From positions 1 to 64,000 of the forward strand of contig JAANBB010000032.1 of assembly GCA_014621425.1 (NCBI GenBank): DNA of 64,000 bases, written 5' to 3'. The DNA is from Cylindrodendrum hubeiense (taxonomy: Eukaryota > Ascomycota > Sordariomycetes > Hypocreales > Nectriaceae). The notes beneath the pieces were generated by a model, which had not been told where the DNA came from, searched no databases, and saw nothing but the letters and a program-made list of their open reading frames with translations. Positions 35,288 to 45,725 of the stretch are shown here, in pieces; positions within the stretch are counted from its first letter, which is position 1, and each line of letters begins with the position of its first letter. Both the position numbers and the translations under genes were made by a program.

Positions 35288-36364
35288 ATGGCTACATTTT
35301 ATGGATCCTGGGTGCGACTTGCATCTAGCCCGCGCCTCCAGCGCTCATCTCAAATCCTCTCCATCTCTGGTTCAAGCGCTTTGATTTTCGGAGGCGAGTT
35401 GATCGCTCGGCAGCCGGTCGACAATCAGTTCGATGTTGTTGAGCTTGGAGATGCATCTGGTAAGCAATCATATCATGCTTTTCATCAAATCTAGGAGTGA
35501 CTGACCGATGAATTGCCAGTCCAAGCCAAGACACTCCCCGCGCCAACTTTGGCTCCCTCTCCCCGTGTCGGCACAGCCAGCTCCGTCCTTGACAAAACTA
35601 TCTACCTCTTTTCTGGTCGAGGAGGAATCGCAATGGACGCCATCGACGAAAGTGGGTGCGTCTGGAGTTATACGCCAGCATCCAATCAATGGTCCCTCAT
35701 CCAGCCACAGCCAGGCTCGCATCCTATTCCCCGCAGCTACCACGCCATGACTTCTGATGGCACATCTACACTTTATCTGCACGCTGGCTGCCCTGCCGAG
35801 GGCCGTCTCTCAGATCTGTGGGCATTTGATTTCACTTCGCGTGTCTGGACTGAGCTCCCAGGAGCCCCCTCTCCTCCGCGCGGCGGAACATCAATTGCCT
35901 TCTGTCGCGGGAAGCTGTACCGCTTGGGTGGCTTCGATGGCAAGACTGAACAGGGTGGAAAATTAGATGTGTATGACCCAGAGGAGAAACAGTGGACGAG
36001 TATCACATACGCCCCGGACGGAAGCGAGGGTCCAGAGGCGAGAAGCGTGGCCACGCTTCTGGCTGTCAGAACTCCGAGCGGACGCGACGTCCTTGTTTCG
36101 ATGTTTGGCGAGAGAGATCCCTCTTCATTGGGCCATGCTGGAGCTGGCAAGATGCTTACTGATGTTTGGGCTTTTGATATCGAGAAGGAGGCGTGGAGTC
36201 TAGTCAAGGCCACTGGTAAAGATGACCTGCCAGCGCCGAGAGGTTGGTTCGATGCGGACACTTTGAAGCAGTCAACCGGAGATGCGATTATCGTACACGG
36301 TGGTCTAGCTGAGGATAACTCGAGGCTTGGAGATGTATGGAGACTGGATATCCAGGATGAGTGA
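35288..36364 (+). CDS. Kelch-repeat beta-propeller protein (nitrile-specifier-like)
   Basis: Cytosolic kelch-type propeller, about 338 aa, two exons: 35288-35459 and 35520-36364, joined in phase. Kelch blades are visible as repeated Gly-Gly/Trp patterns: ALIFGGELIARQPVDNQFDVVEL, YLFSGRGG...CVWSYTPASNQWSLI, LYLHAGCPAEGRLSDLWAFDFTSRVWTEL, LYRLGGFDGKTEQGGKLDVYDPEEKQW, TDVWAFDIEKEAWSLV and IIVHGGLAEDNSRLGDVWRLD. That is about six blades and fills the protein. The best-known relatives of this compact form are plant nitrile-specifier/epithiospecifier proteins and fungal homologues of unknown role. An upstream in-frame start at 35237 is possible but weaker. It converges on the Zn2Cys6 gene at 36834. 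Confidence 0.85.
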
Positions 36365-36833
36365 GATATTATGCAATATGGGCGGTCTTGAGAAAGTCTG
36401 TATTTGTGACAACATATAGTAAAGACGACTATTCCGGCCGTCTAAAACGTGATGCATTTCTAACGATATCATGCGCCTCACTTTACTCACTTATTTCTAG
36501 GATACGACAAGAGTTTGTTCAGCCGCTATCTCACGTGAGTGCTTGAAAACTAACGCTCAGGATGGAGGTCACCCAGGCAAGCACCTGTTTTCTGACCTAC
36601 CCTTTATAACGCTGGTATGGGTACGTCTTTCACAGCAATCTCCTGAACGGGTTGTCCTAAGTGATGACCTGGGACTGACAAGAATTTGTTGTAGCGTGAA
36701 ATTAGACAGTAGCTTGGTGAGAAAAGCAGACACCGAACAACAACAGTCATGGCTTAAGTGACCTTTAACTCAGTAGCAAGTAGCTTAAAAGGTTATCAAA
36801 TTGGATATTGTACAAGAATATACAACGCGCTTG
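36365..36833. other. Short intergenic region between two convergent genes
   Basis: It holds the 3' flanks of the kelch gene and of the Zn2Cys6 gene. No feature is recognised. Confidence 0.6.
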
Positions 36834-38660
36834 CTAGAGGAACGCGCTTCGATCTTGTAGCCCAAAGCTTGGGTAATTCCCAGGGCTATCTGCTATTTCC
36901 ATATTCAGCCAGAATTGCATATCTGAGTCTAGAACAACCTCATTCAACCCCGAGATATCCGGCATGTCCATAAAATCTTCACTCTGATTGTCGCTGCCCT
37001 GTGCTGGAGTCTTTGTGTCCACGTAGCTCATCTGAGTGTATCTGGCCAGCGTGCCTTTAGATAGTCGCCGATAAAGCTTTAGCATTCTCCGCCCAGACTT
37101 CCATCTTTCTGTCATGGCTGAGAATATCATCGTGCAAGCCTGGGTATCATCGTTGATACGCACCCAATCCGCTTCTCGCCTCAAGTTTTCATCGGTCCAT
37201 AGACTGAAGAGCTGTGTAACGGCTGCGAGGAATAGCCAATGGACAGCCATCCACGTCGTGTCGATGCTTCCGCGTTGGTCAAGTCGATGATATATTTCGA
37301 TGACCCGGGACGATGCCTGGAAACATCGATGTAGATGATCCGAGGTTGGTTTTGGGTTTGCTGGAGATGGCCGATGTATGAACATGCAGAGATTGTAATA
37401 AGAGTGATGGAACCATTCCACTACATGATCTGAGTCGTGGGTTGGTATGTCCTGGAACCACATATCCAGCCGAGCCTGCACGCTCGGGATGTAGTCGATG
37501 GCGTATTCTGATGTGCGCTGGTAAAGAGTGTCGGCCACCTCACTTTGTAGGCGTCGTAGCAAGAAGCAGTGGTTCGCAATCCTCTGCGGAAGGGGAATAT
37601 TTGAAGATGCCGCTCCAGGTAGTTGGCAGGTAATGGAAGAGTCCTGAAGCGCCGTCGGCCGTCCGAGTGTGTTGCCCACAGCTCGATCCATGCTGTATAG
37701 TGTCCAGAAAAGGCGGCGAGGAAGGTCCTCAGAAACATCAAACGAATAAGCTGTCATGGTGATTCCTTCTTCTGTGTGTAACCTCATGGCTGTGGCAGTT
37801 CTTATCGCAGAGCCTAGGAGGTGCCATGCTACAGGCTTCTGCGGGTTGAACATTGATAGGAGGAGAAGCAAGAGCATGACCTGCAAACTCTCAAGAGTTT
37901 TATATTGGTTGATGGACCCCAGCATTCCCATGGCTTTCTCATGGTGGGCAGCGGCCAAGTTTGAGGCGGCGACGTTTCCTTCACTCTTTCCCGATAGATG
38001 CAATGTTGTTGCAAGTACTAGGTGTACCGCTGCGGTTGCTATCATGTCTGGAGAGTCTCCACCACCGTAGTATCGGTCGAGGTATACGTCAAACTCATCA
38101 GGCTCAATAATTCTATACTGCCATTGAGCTGAAACAAACTCGTTGAATAGTTGCCGCATTGTGTCTCTTGAAGGAATGGTCAAGGATGGGCGAGGGTCAA
38201 CTAACCCTTCAAGAAGGCCTGGAGATATAATTTTCAATGGTTCTAGAGGCAACAGCTCTTCTTCGGGGGCATTCAGAATCCCTCGAGACTGAGCTAAGGA
38301 GATGGCGGACTCGATGAATGCCATCCCACTCGATGCTCCGAGGTAGCGAACTGCTTCTTTGGATGGCGTATTGTCATCTGTGTCGGCCGCCTTGACCATC
38401 TGTGGAGAGTCGGTAGAGTCGGGTGGGTACTGAATACCTTGGTCGACTGCGTTGAGATGCTCTAGCTCGACTTCAAGCTGGGCGATTTCCTCCTCTAAAT
38501 CTGTGGCGTAGCTCAAGTATGCCGCCGCCGGGTTACGGAAGGGGTACTCGCACGGATGACCAAGACGGCCGCAGCGTCCACATATTGGCTGGACTTTGTC
38601 GCATTTCACGCGATGAATCCTGCACTTGGTGCAAGCTGGTGGTATGAGGTTTTCTGCCAT
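36834..38660 (-). CDS. Zn(II)2Cys6 transcription factor
   Basis: Nuclear regulator of 608 aa in one exon. The zinc cluster is near the N-terminus: C10, C13, C20, C27, C30 and C37 (ACTKCRIHRVKCDK...CGRCGRLGHPC). An acidic/Leu-rich coiled-coil-like stretch follows (about 50-70, LEEEIAQLEVELEHL), likely for dimerisation. From about residue 170 comes the fungal-specific transcription factor domain, with RLHTEEGITM, LPRRLFWTLYSMDRAVGNTLGRPTALQD and a helical tail. Start: ATG at 38660, 95 bp from the tRNA-Arg gene on the other strand. The target is unknown; neighbours suggest it may act on the kelch gene or on the DHA2/amidase region. Confidence 0.92.
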   Translation of the reverse strand: MAENLIPPACTKCRIHRVKCDKVQPICGRCGRLGHPCEYPFRNPAAAYLSYATDLEEEIAQLEVELEHLNAVDQGIQYPPDSTDSPQMVKAADTDDNTPSKEAVRYLGASSGMAFIESAISLAQSRGILNAPEEELLPLEPLKIISPGLLEGLVDPRPSLTIPSRDTMRQLFNEFVSAQWQYRIIEPDEFDVYLDRYYGGGDSPDMIATAAVHLVLATTLHLSGKSEGNVAASNLAAAHHEKAMGMLGSINQYKTLESLQVMLLLLLLSMFNPQKPVAWHLLGSAIRTATAMRLHTEEGITMTAYSFDVSEDLPRRLFWTLYSMDRAVGNTLGRPTALQDSSITCQLPGAASSNIPLPQRIANHCFLLRRLQSEVADTLYQRTSEYAIDYIPSVQARLDMWFQDIPTHDSDHVVEWFHHSYYNLCMFIHRPSPANPKPTSDHLHRCFQASSRVIEIYHRLDQRGSIDTTWMAVHWLFLAAVTQLFSLWTDENLRREADWVRINDDTQACTMIFSAMTERWKSGRRMLKLYRRLSKGTLARYTQMSYVDTKTPAQGSDNQSEDFMDMPDISGLNEVVLDSDMQFWLNMEIADSPGNYPSFGLQDRSAFL

Positions 38661-38755
38661 TGTGGGCTGGAGACCCCCGAGTGAATGCTATGTGCAGTTC
38701 ACTGTCAGCCCTAGACCAGATATTCTTGAAATATTACGACTAGAAGCGCACCAAA

Positions 38756-38838
38756 GCCCCCGTGGCCTAATGGTTAAGGCGTCCGGTTTCTATCCATAGA
38801 TTCCCGGACGATTCAGGGTTCAAATCCCTGCGGGGGTT
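38756..38838 (+). tRNA. tRNA-Arg (anticodon UCU) with a 10-nt intron
   Basis: Cloverleaf folded by hand. The 7-bp acceptor stem GCCCCCG / CGGGGGT has a terminal G-U pair. D-stem GCC/GGC with loop AATGGTTAA. Anticodon stem TCCGG/CCGGA. Loop TT-TCT-A...C is interrupted after position 37 by the intron TCCATAGATT. Variable loop CGATT. T-arm CAGGG-TTCAAAT-CCCTG. The anticodon UCU reads AGA/AGG. A Pol III terminator (five T's) follows at 38848-38852. The A-box (TGGCCTAATGG) and B-box (GGTTCAAATCC) are intact. Confidence 0.93.
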
Positions 38839-38847
38839 GGTAATTTC

Positions 38848-38852
38848 TTTTT
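38848..38852 (+). terminator. Pol III T-run terminator of tRNA-Arg
   Basis: Run of five T's about 10 nt past the tRNA 3' end, preceded by TTTC, typical of RNA polymerase III termination. Confidence 0.7.
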
Positions 38853-39283
38853 GGTTCGTATTGCATATTCCCAGGCTTTTGTGGAGTAGTTATCGTTGGA
38901 TCCCCTGTGGCATATGGCTTTTCCAGTACTCGTTATTTGCTCATCCTCTTACTTCTTGTGCTCTGGGGCCATTGTGGAGTCCAAATGCACTTCAGTTTCC
39001 GTGGCAAGGTGATGGCGTGGGTCGAGATTGAGATGGTTGCTCCGCAACAGGCGGCTGTGACCGACAGAGAATTACCAGGTGACGTAGCGAGCGAGAGGTT
39101 TCAATGTGTCCGCCTTTGGAAGAAATATGAATGTGCCCAGGCTTGCGTCTTATCGGGGCGTGGGCTTGCAACTGTAATTGCATAGATAAGGTGCCGCTCA
39201 ACCCCAGCCAGCTCCACAAGCTTCCGAACCAAATAAATCGGCTACCCTTATTCCCGTTTCCACTCGCAATCAGTAGGTTCCCA
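38853..39283. promoter_or_regulatory. Upstream region of the second Zn2Cys6 gene
   Basis: It lies between the tRNA-Arg gene and the ATG at 39284. An ORF continues upstream of that ATG in frame, to 39131, but the added 51 residues are of low complexity and do not align with a zinc-cluster leader, so I treat it as 5' UTR. No defined element is recognised. Confidence 0.4.
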
Positions 39284-40576
39284 ATGAAACGAACATCAAA
39301 AATTATGCGACCTCCTACAGTGCCTGTTTGCGAACGGTGTCGCCGAAGAAGGCAGAAATGCGAGACGACTGAGCTCAAGCCGTGCCGATCATGTATTGGA
39401 GCCGGCGAGGAATGCCTCGTTTCAGATCCGGAGAGTCACGCTTCGATACCCAGGACGTATATCACAAGCCTCGAGCAACGTGCAGAGCAGCTACGAAAAA
39501 GTATTGAAGATTGCAAAAACCGTGCAGTGCGGGCCAATTCCTCGCAGATACGAGGATATCGAATTCAACAGAACTCCGAGGCTACGGATGAGTTCTCCTT
39601 TGCCATGTCCCCGGGTGCTGCGTCGGAAACTCTAATTGAGAACCTCTTCAAAACTTCTGGTCACACAGCTAGTGGTTCGGGAGTAAAGTCTCTCGCCCAA
39701 GACTTTGGCCAGGTATCGCTTTCAGCCCTGACAACGCATGGGACGGGCCAACCTCATACAGGCGCACTTCATAGTCTCATCCTGAGTATGGCTACTCCAA
39801 ATCTGTCGAAAGGAGATCCTTTGCCTCACGGCATAGCCCTCCCAGATATTTCAATCACACAACGCGTATGTGCCAGATATTGCAAAGACGTCTTGCCAGG
39901 GCTTCCTTTTGTGGCTCCATCAGCCATTCTGGAGCATCTACAAACTACCTACACCATCAATTCAGTATATTCGACTTTCCTGATAATCACAACCTTGGCT
40001 ACCACCGCCGTCTTCTTATCTCCAGCATCATCACACAATGCTGCAGGACTCTACACAACTGCTCTGTCATACCTGGAGCTCTGGTTTAATAGCCAACCTC
40101 AAACAGACATGCTGCAATATCTCGAGGTTGTCATCGTAATAGGGCAGTTTGCATCTGTCATTGGAGATCAGTATGCAGATTCATGGGCTCTAGGTGGGCT
40201 GGCTGTTCGTATTGCAGTCGACCTTGGATTACACAAGGTGTGCGATACTGATAGGAAACGGCGACTATTCTGGTCTGCGTATGCTCTTGATCGAAAACGA
40301 GCGATTCTTGATGATCTTCCAGTCGCGGTCCCTGAACGAGCTGTTGATGCGGAGCTACCAACCGCACCACAGTACCATCCTTTTGAATTATATCGGCTGA
40401 TGTTCGAAATACACACCGCTAAGAACCCTGCCGATCGGACATGGCAAGATACAATACAGTTGAGACTGAGTCGATGGGATCAGACTTACAGAGAAAACAA
40501 TGACTCTCCATGTCGACTACTAGAAATCGACTACAACCTTGCTATTGCCAAATTTCAGCAAAAGATCACGGCGTGA
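39284..40576 (+). CDS. Zn(II)2Cys6 transcription factor, short C-terminus
   Basis: Nuclear regulator of 430 aa, single exon. The zinc cluster is C16, C19, C26, C34, C37 and C44 (VCERCRRRRQKCETTELKPCRSC). The fungal-specific domain runs from about residue 190 to the end, with LGGLAVRIAVDLGLHK and RRLFWSAYALDRKRAILDDLP. It stops at ...FQQKITA, about 65 residues past the normal domain core, so the C-terminal activation part is short or missing. The frame is otherwise intact and ends in a clean TGA, so it is probably a natural short form rather than a visible frameshift. It converges on the DHA2 transporter (188 bp apart). Confidence 0.85.
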   Translation: MKRTSKIMRPPTVPVCERCRRRRQKCETTELKPCRSCIGAGEECLVSDPESHASIPRTYITSLEQRAEQLRKSIEDCKNRAVRANSSQIRGYRIQQNSEATDEFSFAMSPGAASETLIENLFKTSGHTASGSGVKSLAQDFGQVSLSALTTHGTGQPHTGALHSLILSMATPNLSKGDPLPHGIALPDISITQRVCARYCKDVLPGLPFVAPSAILEHLQTTYTINSVYSTFLIITTLATTAVFLSPASSHNAAGLYTTALSYLELWFNSQPQTDMLQYLEVVIVIGQFASVIGDQYADSWALGGLAVRIAVDLGLHKVCDTDRKRRLFWSAYALDRKRAILDDLPVAVPERAVDAELPTAPQYHPFELYRLMFEIHTAKNPADRTWQDTIQLRLSRWDQTYRENNDSPCRLLEIDYNLAIAKFQQKITA

Positions 40577-40763
40577 CAAGGCTAAACAAACAATCGTGGT
40601 CCTGTGGAAAGGAAGGTTCAGGTCTATAATATCACCTTAACACTACCCAAACCATTTAGGCTTAATTGGAGGTCTCAGATACCATAGAGGCGGTGTTGAT
40701 AGACACAGGCCGAAGAAATATATGCTTTATCATCAATTTAGATGAGTATATAATTTAAGCTAC

Positions 40764-42663
40764 TCAGTCTTTAACCATGGAAACTTTCGCAGTTCCGACT
40801 CGTTGATCAGACCTCACCTTATCACCCAAGGTATGCTTGCTGATCATGAGGCTCATCAAGAATCCAGCACCCATCACCACAAATGATGCGAGGAACACAT
40901 GGTTCATTGCTTTCTGAAAGATATCAACAGCTACTCGCTGTTGCGAGCCTTTCATTGTCTGAGCTGCACTGATGGCTTGAGTGACGCTCAGGTGCCCAGC
41001 TCCCGCTATTTCCAAGCGGGAGAGCTCTTCAAAGCAAATTAAACCCCCAACGCTAATCCCTAGACTTGAACCAATTGCTCTGATGAAAGCATAAGATGAA
41101 GCAGATAACGAAATGTCAGAGGCAGGAGACGTTTCATCAAACGAGGCGTGGATAGGGATCAACAGAGAGTTGAAGTTTGGGCCAACGCCAATACCCGTGA
41201 CAATCAAGAGGATTGAAGTCACAGCTACCGATGTATCCTATCTTAGTTAATAACGTGGTGACGGCATTTGATTGGGAACTACAGACCTTATCCAATAAGA
41301 GAAGGAGACCGGTGCCAAGTGTCGCAATAGCGAAACCAGTCCAGATTAACTCCTTGTACCTGAAATGCGTTAATTACGGTGTTGATGATGACTTCTTCGT
41401 GCTTATTACCTCTTTGTAGCGGTAATTATGTAGCCACTTCCTGTACTAACAATAGCAAATGCAAGTACTAGAGGCAATAAGCTTATACCACTAACAGAAG
41501 CCGATTGGCCTCTAACTCCTTGGAAGTATAAAGGAGAATAATAGTTCAACGCAGAGTATGAAATCGAGTGCAAGAATGTGGCTCCATAAGCACCAATTCT
41601 AGTTGCATGCCTAAAAAAGTGCAGAGGGATAACAGGGCGCTTGGCTTTAGTCTCAGCGTAGAGGAACAGACAAAATAAGAACGCAGAGAGAATAATACAA
41701 GCCAAAATTTGGGCGGAAGACCAGTTCAAGCCTTGTGATGCCCATTCGAAGGCCAGGAGAATGAGCACTGTTGTCGCTCCTATCGAAGAAATGCCAAGAA
41801 AGTCGAGAGAGCCAACTGCTTGCTTGAAGGACACAGCCGGTCGGGATATATGCAGGAATAGCATAACGACTGTAATGCAGATGGCACAAATAGGCAAATT
41901 GACAAAGAAGCACTAGAGGATACATTATTAGCAGTCACACAAACATAATAGGGACTTTGGAGCTTCATACCCATCTCCAACTGGCCTTCTCTGCGAATAA
42001 CCCTCCAATAACAGGACCAAGAGCCGAGGCAACGGCCCAGGTCGCTCCAATGAAGCCCTGGTACTTTCCGCGCTTCCTCGTCCCAACAATGTCTCCAATA
42101 AGGATGAAGACGAGACTGGTTATACCACCACCTCCAATCCCTTGGATCACGCGGGCGGCAATAAGCCAGCGAACATTCTGAGCTGCACCGCAAAGCGCGC
42201 TACCAAGGGTAAAGATAGTTATAGCAGTCAGAAAAGCCCACTTTCGACCAAAAGCTTCTGATGCCTGGCCAAAAAGAGGCTGCACAACGGCCTGTGCAAG
42301 CGCATATGCCGATCCGATCCAGGTGTAGCCTTCGTTGGAATCGGCGGCGCCGAGGTTTGTCATAATCTTGGGCAGCGCCGTGGAAACAATGGTCTGATCG
42401 AGCGCCGGCAGGAAGAGAGTCATGAACATGCTGGCCACGAGCACCAGATGTCGCCAAGGAGAGTGTCCGACCTCAACATCGCTCTTTAGTTCCTCTGGAG
42501 CGGCAGTTTCGTCATCACTGCTTCCCGGAAGCGTAGTTGAAGGTGATTCTGCCTCCAGTACTGGAGTGGTTGCGACTTCCTTCATCATGGCTTCTTCCTT
42601 TTCTCCGGGTTGCCGCTTGCCAATTAGGCTGGTTTGTCGTTTTTCATTCGATGTCTGGTCCAT
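40764..42663 (-). CDS. MFS transporter, DHA2-like (14 TM), multidrug/toxin efflux type
   Basis: Drug:H+ antiporter-2 family membrane protein, 580 aa. Four exons join in phase: 42663-41971, 41912-41410, a 73-nt exon near 41360-41290, and 41237-40764. The N-terminal 70 residues are hydrophilic. TM1 motif LDQTIVSTALPKIM, then TWIGSAYALAQAVVQPLFGQASEAFGRKWAF (loop 2/3) and ARVIQGIGGGG (motif C region), are typical of DHA2. The frame extends to a TTG at 42699; the first ATG is at 42663. The last exon starts at an ATAG acceptor, reading DTSVAVTSILLIVTG. Fungal DHA2 members export toxins, azoles or siderophores; no metabolite is assigned. Placed between a regulator and the amidase, it could be part of the nitrogen-related block. 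Confidence 0.9.
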
Positions 42664-43352
42664 TATAAAATGACTTGGGGGCTCCAGACGGGTGATCAAT
42701 GCGTGTAGATGGATTCTTCCCGTTACACGTGTGGTGAAAGATGAGGAAGTCTCAGGATCGGGATTGATTTTGAGAGCATGCTACTATGGAGCCCTTGAAC
42801 GGGAGCTCCGACGGGCCGTTTGTAGGAGGTGCTTCGCCGACGAGCTCCCACCTACAAGCCAAGCCTTCTGTCGAAGTGGATCCTGGGTCGTGCATATGCC
42901 GCAGAAACGGTGGGATAATGCTTTGATCGGACATGGCCCGATGGCGGTGATAGCGCAAGTCCCGATCTGATATCCACATATAACCACCCCACATCGCTGG
43001 CGATAAGATTAGAAGGCCAACTGGATTAAGCACCGTACACAGGAGCAAAGATTTAAGCTGAGCGATCCGTCCAAATCTCAACCCTGGAATCGTGCAAACT
43101 AATACTACTAGCTTTAAGATTTTGTGCGCCAAGTGAAACTGACCCAGTGGCGACTTGCATCGTCAGCACGATGCCATTTGCTCCGCCATATTTAACCTTG
43201 TCATTAAGTTATGAAGAGTACAATAGCTCAGTGGAAGGTTATAGTTCAACATCTTCAAGCATGACGTAAACTCAGCTAGGAGCAGATGGCTTGATAACAA
43301 CAAGTAGAACTGGAATGACGTTCAATTCATTTACTTCTCTATGCATTTTATT
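42664..43352. other. Intergenic between DHA2 transporter promoter and amidase 3' end
   Basis: The DHA2 promoter side includes an E-box-like CACGTG near 42727. No gene. A short tRNA-like A-box sequence near 43228 does not fold and is not called. Confidence 0.5.
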
Positions 43353-44985
43353 TTACAGACTCTTCCAGTCAAATTCAGTTTCCCATGCCGCGCCAACTCT
43401 ATAAATCATCTCCTCCTGAAACATTCCGCCCACAATCTGCATGCCGACGGGAAGATTGATATTAACGTCATCTTCTGCTGGAAGGAATGCCACGGGCAGG
43501 CTCATGGCAGGGTGGCCGCTCGCATTAAAGCACACTGTATTGACAGCCACGCCTCTACTCTTAGCCATGTGCTCAGACGGTCCGGAGTCGGGAGACGCGT
43601 GTGTGTTTGCGACATACGGGTTCGTCGGTGTAATCAAGACGTCGACCTGATCCAGAGCAGTGTTATATTCGTCTCTGAGGCGACGGTACAAGTTCATCGC
43701 CTTTCCATAAATTAACGGGTGGTTCTCCCAAAGGTAAAGCCCAGAAATCATGGTGAACTTGGACGTGGAGAACATCTTGTCGAACTTGGCCTGATCCATA
43801 GGTGTCATCTTCTCCGCCAAGTCGGTCATGTACAAAGCCCGTCGGCCACATGCCTTGCCCAAATATCCCTGATACGCCGCAGCCGGTCGCAGCGCGCAGT
43901 TGACTATGTGTCCAGCAAGTGTGTGCAACGGAACACTGATCTCGATGACCTCAGCGCCGAGACTCTCGAATCGCTTAGCTGCCTCCATAACCTTAGTCTT
44001 GACTCTGACGTCGATGACCGGGAATTCGAATGCCTCCTTCAAGATACCTATCTTGAGACCTTTAACGCCCTTGTTGATCGATGCAGAGTAGTTGGGAAGA
44101 TGTGACGGAAGCGGCGCAGCGTATTGGCGATCATCAATGTCATCGCGACCAGCAATGGCTTGGAGAACCTTCGCATTTAAAGCCACGGTTTTCGTCATAG
44201 GACCAGCAGTATCGTGGACGGCGTCATGTGTTACGACTCCGGTCCAAGGTACAAGTCCCCAAGTCGGCTTCATACCGACGATACCGCAGTAGCTTGACGG
44301 GAAGCGGATTGAGCCACCCTGGTCACCGCCGATGCCAACCTCAACCTTGCCTGAGCCAACAAGATGGCCACAACCGCTGGAGGAGCCACCAGTAGTATAG
44401 CCAACCGCATACGGGTTTTCTACGGGACCCGTGGCGGCAGAGAAGGATGAGGCACAGAGTGACAGGTTCTCACACACAGCCTTGCCAAGAATCGTGCCAC
44501 CGGCTTGGAGAATTCGTGTGACGAGTGCTGCGAGTGTCAGTTAGTGTTTTCCATGCTCGCGCTTGTGAATAAAGAAACTCACTGGCGTCTGTTTGGGGAG
44601 TGTAATCAGTGAACATATCTGTTCCCAGAAGCATGGGCACATCCTTGACCGTAATATTGTCCTTGATACAGAACGTGACACCGGACAGTGGCCCATCCTT
44701 GTCGCCCTCAATCTTCGCCTTCCACGCCCAGGCATTTCCCTCATTTTCGCTAGGTGGTGGCCGGTGGACATCAACACGGGGATACTTGTCCAGGTCGACA
44801 AGAGGGAAGTAGTCTGGGAGATCTTGAACGACCTCAATTGACTCCTGGACTGAGGCGATGATGTCATGCCATTGAGCAGATTCGCTGGGCGTCAGACTCA
44901 CACCAATCTTGTCCAATACATGGTTGATCTTGTCGGCCGTGACAATGGATTTGTTGGAATCAGAAGCTGCTGTCAAGGTCGCCAT
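43353..44985 (-). CDS. Amidase (amidase signature family)
   Basis: Hydrolyses a carboxamide to carboxylate and ammonia, cytosolic, 525 aa. Two exons, 44985-44583 and 44527-43353. Catalytic Ser-cisSer-Lys layout is complete: Lys108 in CIKDNI, the Gly-Gly-Ser-Ser-Ser-Gly block at 181-186 with the cis-Ser, and the nucleophile Ser207 in GGDQGGSIRFP. The N-terminal helical region (about 1-60) is longer than in bacterial relatives. The C-terminal half carries ALDQVDVLITPTNP and GMQIVGG. Similar fungal enzymes act on acetamide, indole-acetamide or other amides; I cannot narrow the substrate. It is divergent from the NCS1 permease, sharing a 740-bp GATA-rich promoter, which points to nitrogen-regulated uptake and hydrolysis of one compound (inference). 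Confidence 0.94.
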
Positions 44986-45725
44986 CTTGGAGGCTTGAAT
45001 CTAGAATGCTCTGAATTGTGCCTCAAGCCAAATTGAGGAGAACTTTAGAAACCGATGGCCTAGAGGTTCCAACTCCTTGACCCCGTCGACTTTTCATATC
45101 GCAAAAACGTGCTGCTAACACACAAGGCGACGACCCCACAGGAAGCTGACAAGGCGACCTCGCGACCTGGGCGATGTCGCAACATCGGCGATTTCGCGGG
45201 CTGGTCCTATCATCGGCAGGTTCCTAATCTTATCTATTATCTATCATCGCTCCATCGGCGAATTGCCGATTTTGTGGATCGCGCTGTCTAGAGTGCCACA
45301 AAAAGGGAGCAGCTAACGCCTTCCAGCCGAATGCTATCGCTACATGGGCAACAACTTGGTAGAGATGGCTTGCTGATGGGCTCGGAAACTGCAGCTTATC
45401 TCCTGCACGCTCGATAATATTCCCATAGTCGATTTGAGCTACTCCAGGTATCAGACCAGCAAGGCCGGGGTTTGGGATTGAGCTGTGGGTGGGTTGATCT
45501 TGGGTGCCAATGGCCAAGCGATGCCCAGATAGGCAACATGGCGATGCGCTATCATGCACCCGATAACACTTATTCTCCATCCCAACCAAACCTGGATAGC
45601 ACAGCTCGCATGGATATAATAATACAAGTGGATCGACAGCCGCTTTTGACAGGATCAGAACATACACCAATTAATCCTCCTCATACTACAAAGAACCGGA
45701 GCCTCTGCTTCGCGTCGAAGTCATC
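44986..45725. promoter_or_regulatory. Divergent amidase/NCS1 promoter with a cluster of GATA-factor sites
   Basis: At least nine HGATAR sites (AreA/NIT2-type, either strand) lie in this interval: 45207-45212, 45230-45235, 45237-45242, 45241-45246, 45334-45339, 45396-45401, 45412-45417, 45549-45554 and 45561-45566. Three of them overlap or abut at 45230-45246. Such clusters are known to mediate nitrogen metabolite derepression. Binding here is inferred from sequence only. Confidence 0.6.

Noticed and set aside
43200..43260. tRNA-like sequence (TAGCTCAGTGGA and AGTTCAA)
   Set aside because: No acceptor or T-stem pairing could be found; only the box-like words match.
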